A stretch of DNA of 64,000 nt, taken from positions 56,358,001 to 56,422,000 of the forward strand of contig NC_134369.1 of NCBI RefSeq assembly GCF_035582795.1, in the 5' to 3' direction. A program made the translations under genes and the position numbers. The stretch is from Mycteria americana (Eukaryota; Chordata; Aves; Ciconiiformes; Ciconiidae). The notes under the pieces were generated by a model that saw only the letters and a list, made by a program, of their open reading frames with translations, was not told where the DNA came from and searched no databases. Shown here one piece after another: positions 27,278 through 36,374 of this stretch. Within the stretch, counting starts at the first letter, position 1, and each line of letters opens with the position of its first letter.

Positions 27278-27855
27278 TGTGGTGGTTTAACCCCAGCCGG
27301 CAGCTCAGCCCCACCCAGCCGCTCGCTCACTACCCCCCGTGGGATGGGGGAGAGAATCAGAAGGGTAAAAGTAAGAAAACTCGTGGGTTGAGATAAAGAC
27401 AGTTTAATAGGTAAAGCAAAAGCCACGCACATGAGCAAAGCAAAGCATAGCAAGGAATTCATTCACTCCTTCCCATGGGCAGGCAGGTGTTCAGCCATCT
27501 CCAGGAAAGCAGGGCTCCATCATGCCTAACGGTTATTTGGGAAGACAAACACCATCACTCCAAATTTCCCCCTTCCTTCTTCTTCCCCAGCTTTATATAC
27601 TGAGCATGACATCATGTGGTATGGAATAGCCCTTGGGTCAGCTGGGATCAGCTGTCCTGGCTGTGCCCCCTCCCAACTTCTTGTGCGCCTGGCAGAGCAT
27701 GGGAAGCTGAAAAGTCCTTGACCAGTGTAAGCACTGCTTAGCAACAACTAAAACATCCCTGTGTTATCAACACTGTTTTCAGCACAAATCCAAAACATAG
27801 CCCCATACTCGCTACTGTAAAGAAAATTAACTCTATCTCAGCCAAAACCAGCACA
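27278..27855 (-). mobile_element. Solo LTR, avian ERVL-type (copy 2)
   Basis: A 578-bp TG...CA element is flanked by a perfect 5-bp duplication TTTAT (27273-27277 and 27856-27860). The ends and the 3' third match copy 1 at 13131-13682, but the middle (about 27415-27590) differs, suggesting another subfamily or a U3/R rearrangement. On the - strand this copy keeps plausible LTR signals: a CRE-like 'tgatgtca' (27607-27614), a TATA box 'tatataaa' (27592-27599) and an ATTAAA signal (27403-27408). No internal retroviral sequence adjoins it. The distinct target duplications show that the two LTRs are independent insertions, not the ends of one provirus. Confidence 0.9.
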
Positions 27856-27860
27856 TTTAT

Positions 27861-28922
27861 ACATGGCGGTTCTGCAGATCTTTGACTGACCTCTGCCATG
27901 TGTGAACCCTAGTCACATAGAAACCTGCTTCAAACCAGAAACAATTTCATTTCTTCATGAAATACCACTTTAGATGAGCTGTGTTTCTTAGCTGCCTGTT
28001 TACCTTGCGTTATTGGACCTCTAAGACCATGGGAAACATCTGTATGACTTGGCACCAAGTAAGGCAAGTTGAAAAGGAGCAGGCGGTTCCTGAAAGCCAA
28101 GGAGCTCACACATCCTTGCAGGGAGGGCCAGAAGTACTTACCTTGAGAGGTCAGCTCTTGCAGCAGCTGAGAAGAGCACCGACACGTGGCTCTCTCCGTC
28201 CTGGCACAAAGTAGAAGTTAAGGCCGCACTGAAGCTGCTAAGGACAGAGGTGATGCGAAGCCAATATAGGCAAGAGGAAAGTCATCCCTGATGCCTGAAA
28301 ATCCCTTTCAAAGCAAAAGTAGATCTCCCACTTTGACCAACCTATGAAGTGTTGCTCTTGGGGTTTTGGAAACATTATAAATGACTCTGGCTTTCCAATA
28401 TAAATAAGGGTGTTTCCAGTATCTGTACCTACAAGGAGTTTGCTCCTGTACCATTCCAATTCAAACCCCCATCAATGTGACTGCATGAAGATCAGGTCCT
28501 GAAGCCCTCTTCCCAAGAGCCTCCCAAAGGAAGAAGGGCCAGACCATGCTCCCAAGACCCACAGGTGGGCTGTCTGGTGCTTGCATCCTTCCACAGAAGA
28601 GTACAGGAAACCTGGAGTAAGGATCTAATCAGATGTTTTGCAACCATTGCCAAGAGCTGGGTCAAGTAGTCTGCTCACAAATTAGGAATTATCAGGCTTA
28701 ATAAGCAGTGGCTGACATGGCCAGCATTTCCCCTCCAAGTGACCCAGGAGAACTGACCCTTCTCAGCCACCACGAGATGCAGCTTCAGTAATTAGGAGCC
28801 TGCTTCTGCTCAGGATTTGTCTGGGCAATCAGGAGACTTTCTAGAGCCTTTCACTCTCCAAGTTTTTTATATTATCGTAGGTTTAAGTCTACAAAAATCT
28901 CCAGCTGAGCAAAGCAAACCTG
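27861..28922. other. Intergenic DNA, nothing recognised
   Basis: Mixed composition, no repeat family, gene or structural RNA recognised. Confidence 0.5.
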
Positions 28923-28952
28923 GAGCCACCAAAGCAAAGTCTTTGGTGGCTC
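28923..28952. repeat. Perfect 12-bp inverted repeat with 6-nt loop
   Basis: GAGCCACCAAAG (28923-28934) is followed by a 6-nt spacer and its exact reverse complement CTTTGGTGGCTC (28941-28952). The structure could be extended slightly with a G-T wobble and one more pair. No flanking U-rich terminator or transposon ends were seen, so its role is unknown. Confidence 0.9.
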
Positions 28953-30834
28953 TAAATTGATACTCAGAAGGAATAAAGTGTCAAGTCTGCTGTTAGACAT
29001 GCAGAATTCAAACTGATTTCCTGTCTTTATTTTTGGTGATGAATAACATCGAGTGTTATGGGTTTTTTTTTTTTTTTTTTTAAGACTTCCTCTGAACAGT
29101 AGTTATTCCCCCTTGTAGCTGACATCATTATTACCTTTAGTCCTTGCCTGAGTATGCTTAAATTATATCATTGCCACCGGAAAATGCATCCCAAACTCAG
29201 GGAAGGAAGGCAGGTCGAGGACTTAAACCAAAACTCATTGAAAAGGGTAAGAGTCTTTCTATTGGCCTGAGTATGTTTGGGTTCAGGCTCTTAATGAACA
29301 ATTTGTTTAGAAATGCAAATAACAAATTTGCTCCTTACACTTCCAGTTTCTCACTAAGTGAATCTATGTCAAGCAAAACAGCTGCAACGTTCCCCTCAGT
29401 ACAGAAAGTCACGTACTCACTGCAGCTTTAAATACAAAGTGAATGTAGTACCCATTTATCTTCTCTGCCTGGGGAAACCCTTCCATTTCTGCTCCCCTGG
29501 GGTTACACATGACAGCAATTGCCTCTTATATGGCATGAAACACATGCAAGGATTTCACCGTATTTGTGGTCGTCTAGCTGCCTCCATAAAACAAAAAGCT
29601 GTTGAGAGCCAGCAGGCATTGTTTCAGTAAAATCCTAAAAAACAGAGTGAGAAGCACGGTCAGGCTTTTCTTCCTTTTTGTTTTAATCCCTAGCAAAGCA
29701 GAAAGCATGGTTTGTCCTGAAACATTCCCACAAGCAGTTAGTAGCAGAGTCTGAACTCAGCTGAGTACAAACGGAGAGATCTCTGCAAGGTCAGTGGTAG
29801 AAGCCCAAATCCATCGCTCCACACAGAGCAAACCAGGGGGCAGAGAGGTTCCTCAGGTTCCCCCAACTTTTCTTTGGGCTCATCCTGCAACACGGAGGAA
29901 CCTGTCTGGACCATTTTGTCTGCAGAGCATGTGGATGGGGCAGGCTCAGAAGAGGCTCTGCTGCGTTTGAAGGTGCCTCGTGCTGCTGTCCCTTGGCCTG
30001 CAGAAGGTAATTGCTGCTCCCCAAGGACAAGCACTGCAGTCCCTGCTCTCCTGGGAAGAAAAAGCACTGGTCAGGAAAGAAACTTGAGCTCCTGTGGGGT
30101 GAGGAAAAGACCAGTAACAGTAATTTAAGATTCTGTGGCTGTTCCTCAAGCTGCTCTGTGCTGATGCTCTCAGGCCATTTAATACCTGAAAGGCTACCTC
30201 CTCCTGTTCTCTGCTTAGTGTAGAAGGAAAAGGTTTGCTTTGCCTGTAAAGAGAACATTCATTAACTAGCATTAACATGCAATTTGCTGTTCGAAAACTG
30301 CCTTATCAACAGAACATCTGAGGTAAGAGCCATCTGCACTGCAAAGGCTGCCCACAGCTCTGCTCGGGCTGTACGGAGAATAGCGTGACCCAAACCAGGG
30401 TGAAAGGATGGAGGGAAGGGACCAAGGTGCCCACTGAGACCAGCGAAGCCACAGTGGGAGTATTTTTCCTTGCCTCATCCAGGCTGAGTCAGATTGCCTA
30501 ATACAGGCTGAGACTGCTCTCTACTACTGACTTACTGCTGGAGCATGTCTCAGACCTCCAGACATCCTCCCTGTCCTCTCCACAATGTCTTTTATATGAG
30601 GGAATAAATACATCTTGAAGGATATTGACTCCTGAGACATCTGTGTCTGATCATTGCTAAAATGAAAGGTATTTCAGGTACCCCCAGAAAGTTTCTGGGA
30701 CACTAGTAAGTGAAGACTAAAAAAGTCCTAGTGAGAGCAGGATACGCTTGCATCTTTTTGCACTACGCTATAGGTAATTATATGCTATAGGTAATTAGGC
30801 TGTGGGACTCACTGGCTAGTAGCCAGGTTTAGAG
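28953..30834. other. Intergenic DNA, no gene recognised
   Basis: Contains a 19-bp T run at 29063-29081, which is possibly a decayed retroposon tail but lacks an adjoining body. Short frames around 29740-30280 overlap on both strands without recognisable content. A short duplication 'ctataggtaatta' occurs at about 30768 and 30784. Confidence 0.5.
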
Positions 30835-31095
30835 GAGCCATATGAGAACCAGATGTTGGGGTTGTTTCTCTTGGAAAGGAGATGAGTAAGGGAGAAATGT
30901 AAATATCTGTGAGATCCTCACTGGTCTAGGCAAGACAGAAGAACTTTTTTCCAGCTTTTAGCATCAGGATAAGAGGCAATTTAAAAACAACAGATGAAAG
31001 ATTTTTGCAGTGTTTAAGCGAGCTGTGGCACTTACTGCCATAAGAAGTCCTCAGGCTGAGAAGGTACCAAGTTTGAAGAGAGACAAGCAAATTAG
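30835..31095 (+). mobile_element. Decayed CR1 LINE 3' fragment
   Basis: 'gttggggttgtttctcttgg' and 'aaaggagatgagtaagggag' correspond to the CR1 'gctggggttgttcagcctgg' and 'agaagagaaggctcagggga' blocks. They are followed by 'taaatatctgtgagatcctc' and 'ggataagaggcaatttaaaa' in the expected order. The copy is degraded and its ends are approximate. Confidence 0.6.
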
Positions 31096-33210
31096 CTACT
31101 TCTAATTAGCACTAAAACATTGTGGAGCACTGTTAAACATCAGGGCTGATGCCCAATTTTTGGGAGGTTTGGAAGCTGGGATTCAGCCTGGCACAAGGGC
31201 AGGGAGACGCCCTGTCCCCACCCCAGCCCCTGCCCCTGCCTCTCGGGGAGGCCCCAGCACCTCTGGCTCCCTGCTCCAACCCAGAATAGCAATTGCTGTG
31301 TCCTTATGCTCCATGTCTCCAAGTAACGGTTCCAGTGATGTGTTATTACCGCTGTTTAGAGAAGAATATTCTTGGGGGACAGCAATGCCCTGGTAGTCCT
31401 TAAGTCTGGTTTTTGCGGCTGGCACTTTTGGGGGACAGAGGGGTGTAGGAAGCAGATGACTGTTCCTCACCCCTTTCCTCCATCCTTCTGCAACAGCAGC
31501 AGGGAAGCAGGCTGTGTGCAGTCTTCTTTTCATCTCTTTAAGTACATTATTTCCGATGTGAGCCAAGGAGATCAAAGAAAGCATCTAGAATGGAAAATGC
31601 TTATGTGTTTTACAATCCTAAACCCTGCCTTTAGAAAAAATGTCTTTTTAATTGTAATTGTTTTTTTAATTAGGGATTTTGTCACTTCATCTGATGAATT
31701 GGGAAAGTTAGCACAAGTGCATCTAACTTACATCTCATCACATAACTTACATATGAACTTACCATGATCACAGCATTTGATCGGTATGCATACTCTGGCT
31801 GTATGGGGAACCCAGGAGACCCACGTACCCCTGTGCCTCACTCGGTGTTCACTGAGCAACTGGCCTGGAGTGGACAGACAGCTTGGGACACTTCAGGAAT
31901 GAAGGAGCAGGTGTTTAAACGCAGAAGATGAGGAATAAGATTAATCTGTACAAAATATACCAGGCAGTCATTTAATGTACAGAATCTGAGATGATGCTGA
32001 TGCTGGCTGAGGGTCCATGTGTTAGCTATGAGCTGCTGGCAGTGTGGAGGTAGTCTGGTGAGCTTACAGACCCCCAGGAGAGGAGTGCAGGTCCAAAGAC
32101 CTGAGTCATTCTTGTAATTATTTTTTTTTTAACGCTCATGAATCTTGTTAGTGCTTGCAGCGCAAGAAGTAGGACTATCTGTCTCTCACTTTGGAGGTAA
32201 GTCAGCATTGAGCAGTATCAATGGTCTTCTCATGAACTTGTTTTAGACCATTCTAGAACTTCGAAAATTGTTTTGTATTGCTTAATATGTACATTGGCAT
32301 GACACAGACTTTGTTGTCACAAGTCAAATAAAATCACAGCCATGGGCATAATCAGTAATTTCCTGAGAGGGCTGTTTGCGATCACTCTGGCTGGGGAGAA
32401 CCTCCATGTCCACATCTTTTCTTACTGATTCAGCAGGGCTCACAGGAATCAGCAAGGGCTTTCCCTAAGTGCTAGGTGAACTGACCAAGGCATTGGAGGG
32501 GTATGACATTTTCCAGATAGGTATTTGAATAATGTTTAGAGAAATTATATTGAGATCCAAGCTATTTGTAGGGGTGCCCAGATGGTATTCTGTGATTGCT
32601 ACAGAGACATCTCTTCTCCCAACAGAGAACATACTCCATCTGCCCCAGTGAGAGCTGTGCATGCCAGGAAAGGATGGAAATGGATAGGCAGAGCAGTAGC
32701 TACTGTTAGGATTGGGAACAATGTTGGGCTTTTTTATGGGATGTAAGTAAACCTTTGAACAGGAAAATCAGTTCATTTCAGGTTGGTGCAAGCACAGTCT
32801 AGACTAAGAAAATCAAAGCAAGTCAACATCAATTTGCCTCTGACCTGAAAAAGAAGAGAGAGAACTGCCTTTTAACAGTGTAGATGGATATTCACAACAG
32901 CAGTATGAGCTTTGAAGCGCCTTTCTATTTACAGGCAGACAAGCAAGGCTTGTACAAGGGAACTGAGAGGCGAGTGTGATTGACTAACATGTGGGAAAGA
33001 AGGAAAGGTGTGATGTGGGAGTTTTAATAGACCTTGCTACTAATTTGGCAGTGTGCTTACATTCAGGTTTTCAGTTAGAGAGTTATCAATTGATTTCATA
33101 TGCAAGAAGGTAATTGTTGCCTATTTTTTGCTTAGTGGTCTTGTTGGTTAAGGTGTGGGTAATAGCTGTGCCTTGGCTTCAAGCCTTTTTGATGTCTTTA
33201 TGAAAATGAC
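31096..33210. other. Intergenic DNA, nothing recognised
   Basis: No gene or repeat recognised. It includes a GC-richer patch at about 31150-31290 and otherwise AT-moderate sequence. Confidence 0.5.
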
Positions 33211-33262
33211 ACTTTTTCTCTCTTTGTGCCTCAGTTCCCAGATCTGTAAAATCACAGCAGTC
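33211..33262 (-). mobile_element. MIR-like (CORE-SINE) remnant, reverse orientation
   Basis: 'tctttgtgcctcagttccca' followed by 'gatctgtaaaatcaca' is the reverse orientation of the MIR end ('tctctgtgcctcagtttcct', 'catctgtaaaatgggg'). Confidence 0.6.
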
Positions 33263-34606
33263 TGAAATACAGCGTCAGTGTTTCCAAGCACAGGAGAAGG
33301 GTGAATTCTTAACCCAGTTTGAGCCAAGAAATTAGAGAACAAACCTCTCAGAGTAGCTCAGAGCCATATCCCAAATCCTTTCGGTTTAGTTCCTAAATTC
33401 TGAAACAAAAAAAAATTACTCTTATGTGTTGATTGAGAATAGCACTTAAGCCACGTGATCTCTTGAGCAAATGACCTTATGCATAGGAAGATATTAATAT
33501 ACCTATACAGCTTTCAGGCTGGCCCTTTTGTTCGCTCAGCTCAGAGCATGGGTAATACAACAGTGCTGGGTGTCTGCTTCCATCCATCCAGACATCGCCA
33601 TCTTCTCAAATCACTTTTCAGGCTAGGAGGTGAAATATCCTTTTCCCACCACAATAATTCATCTCCCTCTCCACCTGCACGTTATGTTAGTGACCACAGG
33701 CAGATAATGGTATATGGGTCTCCACATTCTCACCACACTTCATGCACTAGAAATTGGGCAGCTATAAGGAAAAATGGAATTGCTTTCTACAGACATAAAC
33801 AGCTTTTTTGTAGGACTGGAACTGGTCAGAAATGTCCATCATCATCACTTTGCTACCCACTAAAGATCTACTCCAGTTCTCCATATACTAAAACACAAAC
33901 TACTTCAGAGACTCACAAATCTGCTCTTCCCTTGAAGTCTGCTCCTGGCATTGCATTTCTCTGAATGGCAGAATACCTTCCACTTTTTTATTTGATCACT
34001 TTTGCTCTTTGACATAAATCTTTCCCTGACATGCTTTACTTTGACAGTTCCTAATATAGCTGTGCCTAATGAGACAAATTCCAATAGCAGAAGTACTGAT
34101 TGCTAGATTAACAGTTTCATATCCATTTTCCTGGGGCAAGAAATACAAAAATTCATCATCCATTATATGCTACTACAATGGGAGAATGCATGCCATACCT
34201 GGAAAACATTTAGTTTCTCCTTTGCAATGAACTCAATGGATGCAAGACCACAGCTTGAGAAAGAGAGAAAAAAATATAGTAATGGACACTAGATATCCTG
34301 TGACATTTCTCAAAAAGGGAGCCCAGGGAAGAAAAGGACTTTATGTAAGAAACTGGATTAGAACTGAGATAATTTATTGCCCTAATAAGATCAACATTTA
34401 TATGTAAGGATAGGTAAATATTGACTAGGTAAACATAGCCTGATAAGCAGATCAATCTGTTTCTTTCTTAGGAATACATAGGAATTAACAAGCTTAATAA
34501 TGTTCTGTATTTCAGACTCAGAGACGAAAATGCACTGGTGTATCCTGAAGGAGTAAAAGGCCATTGTATATGACACCCTCCTCCCCCCCCAATAAATAAT
34601 TCAACA
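33263..34606. other. Intergenic DNA, one long chance frame
   Basis: AT-rich sequence. A 161-codon frame at 33479-33964 (+) is long for this composition, but its predicted product (His/Ser/Thr-rich, no domain, no coding-like periodicity apparent by eye) matches nothing I know and no splice partner was found. Confidence 0.4.
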
Positions 34607-34631
34607 ACACACACACACACACACACACACA
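34607..34631. repeat. (AC)n microsatellite
   Basis: An uninterrupted run of about 12 AC dinucleotides, preceded by an eight-C run and 'aataaataattcaacaac'. Likely polymorphic. Confidence 0.95.
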
Positions 34632-35990
34632 AATCCAACTCAAGAACCAAAAAGAAAGGATATCTACTGTTCCTGGAGGATGCAGGTTCCCCATTCAACA
34701 AGAACTGTCATGGGTGTTCATTTCATTTAAATATCAATCATTGTCATCCACAAAGCACTGTTCAGAGGATCAATTTATTTCCAGCTTTTCTCTGCTATTA
34801 AATAGAAAATGCAACAGACAAGGGGAGCTTTGATTTTGTATGAGTGGGCTTTTACAATCCAAATGTGCCTTTTGAAGCATGCATTTAAATCAGATAGATA
34901 TTAGAGGACATTTGGGAGTACACATTTGGGATCACATTTCCATGTGCATATGGAAAGAGAAGGTGGAAACCTATAGTGCAGTCTGTACCCCCTGGTCTCA
35001 TAGAAGAGTTCTTGTCATCTGAGAATAAATATGTCCTCTCTAGCTCGTTGGGTGCAGGACTTCCCAGTGAGCAGAATAAGGTAGGGTGGGGAAGAAGGAC
35101 AGTGCATCTTTCTGAATTTGGTTTTCTAGTATAAGTCCCCGGCTTTTTTGACCTCTGAAATTGCTTGAGAAATACCATGGAATAGCAGAGGTGCTATTCT
35201 GAAAGAAGCATTGTCCTAAGGAAGCACTGGAATCAGTTTCAAAAGAGAATCCAGCTGTCTGACCTGACAGACGCTCCATCCAAAGAATAGACAGACATTT
35301 TGTCAAGAGCATGGAAATGATTGTGACAAAGACAATGGTACAATTTGTTACGTCCTCTCTCTCCCTTGTCAATGGAAACCAGTAACCAGGTAGTCTTGGT
35401 TACTTCAACTTTGGAGTGCTTAGCAGTGAGGGTGTAGGGTGATGCTATAGGTTGTTATGAACCACTGAACAAAAGATAGCAACCTATTAAAATTTGTAGA
35501 GTCACAATAGCTGAGCAACAGACCCACCAGCCTTTGCTATTTACCCCGGATGATATGCAACTACTTAAAAATCTTCCATAAAATAACTGGGACTTCTAAT
35601 CTCCATTGGCAAACCTGTTTCATGGGACCAGTTCTCTGGTTCTTGACCAGTCTTACAGGCACTCCTATCCTCTGTGGATGCACTTAGCAGGTATCTAAAA
35701 ACTTCAGCATCTGTTCTAAACTGTTTGTCTAGGTACCTTCTGTGGTCAGTGAAAGACAAGGGCACCCCTAGAGGGCAAATCCATCTACAGGTGGCTGTGC
35801 TGGCTGCGATACATGAGGTGACTCTCACTATTGACGGCTGGTACATACAGAGAGGGCACATATGCAGAGGTGCTTGTAGATTGCCAGTGTTGGGTGAGGC
35901 GCTGGAAAAAGTGACATCCTGGAAACACACCTCACAACCATCCTGCTCCTGCTGAGTGTGAGAAGATGGAGCAACTGGACCCTGACACCT
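34632..35990. other. Distal 5' flank of CHGA, nothing specific recognised
   Basis: AT-moderate sequence grading into the GC-rich promoter. Frames here, including one running antisense through the CHGA promoter and first intron (35565-36890), are judged to be chance products of a stop-poor CpG-rich sequence. Confidence 0.5.
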
Positions 35991-36137
35991 TGCTGCTGGA
36001 ACTCTTTGCCCGGGCAGCCGGGGGGGTCGGGGGGATCCTGGCGTGTGGGTGCTCCTCCAACACCCGGCGAGTGCGGCAGGCTGATGGGAAGGCTGTGTGC
36101 GAGGGGAGGGGGGAGAGAGGAGGAGGTGGCTTCCTCC

Positions 36138-36145
36138 TGACGCCA
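36138..36145 (+). promoter_or_regulatory. CHGA: CRE-like site of CHGA promoter
   Basis: TGACGCCA lies 17 bp upstream of the TATA box. Mammalian CHGA promoters depend on a single proximal cAMP-response element (TGACG half-site) close upstream of TATA for neuroendocrine expression. The TGACG half-site is kept here, while the other half departs from the palindromic TGACGTCA. Assignment rests on position and half-site. Confidence 0.65.
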
Positions 36146-36162
36146 TTTCCGAGGGGCTGAGA

Positions 36163-36170
36163 TATATAAA
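36163..36170 (+). promoter_or_regulatory. CHGA: TATA box of CHGA
   Basis: TATATAAA in the context 'gagatatataaatgagccgg'. It predicts transcription start about 25-32 bp downstream, near 36192-36200, which leaves a 5' UTR of roughly 130 nt before the ATG at 36329. CHGA in mammals is likewise TATA-driven. Confidence 0.85.
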
Positions 36171-36194
36171 TGAGCCGGTTGCTGCAGTGCCCCG

Positions 36195-36328
36195 TCTGGG
36201 ATCTTCAGCAGGGCACTGGCGTAGACACGCACGGTGCTTGTCTCCCGCCGGCACCTCGCCTGGAGCCCCCACGCCAGGGACAGACTCACCCTCTGCCCCT
36301 GTCTCCCTCCCTCCGTCCCGCCAGAACC
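36195..36328 (+). other. CHGA: CHGA 5' UTR (start inferred)
   Basis: GC- and C-rich leader between the inferred start site and the initiation codon. No upstream ATG was seen in it. The start-codon context 'ccagaaccatga' has A at -4 and C at -3. The 5' boundary is an inference from the TATA position. Confidence 0.55.
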
Positions 36329-36374
36329 ATGAGCCGCCCAGGACTGCTCGCCGTCCTGCTCCTGGCCGTGCCGG
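36329..36374 (+). CDS. CHGA: CHGA exon 1 coding part: signal peptide
   Basis: Encodes MSRPGLLAVLLLAVP and the first base of Ala16. The donor is 'g|gtaagt'. With exon 2 it gives the signal peptide MSRPGLLAVLLLAVPAVS, cleaved before Leu19-Pro-Val, the same mature N-terminus (LPV) as mammalian chromogranin A. The ATG is the first in the predicted leader. Confidence 0.95.

Noticed and set aside
13131-27855. A 14.7-kb endogenous provirus bounded by two LTRs
   Set aside because: Each LTR has its own perfect target duplication and the DNA between shows no retroviral gene, so they are two independent solo LTRs.
29791-30258. 155-codon frame on the - strand
   Set aside because: Three overlapping frames in different phases cover the same stretch and none shows domain content. 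Best explained by chance.
1-36000. Search for GOLGA5 exons or other coding exons expected upstream of CHGA
   Set aside because: No frame resembled golgin coiled-coil sequence or another known protein; GOLGA5 presumably lies beyond the left edge.
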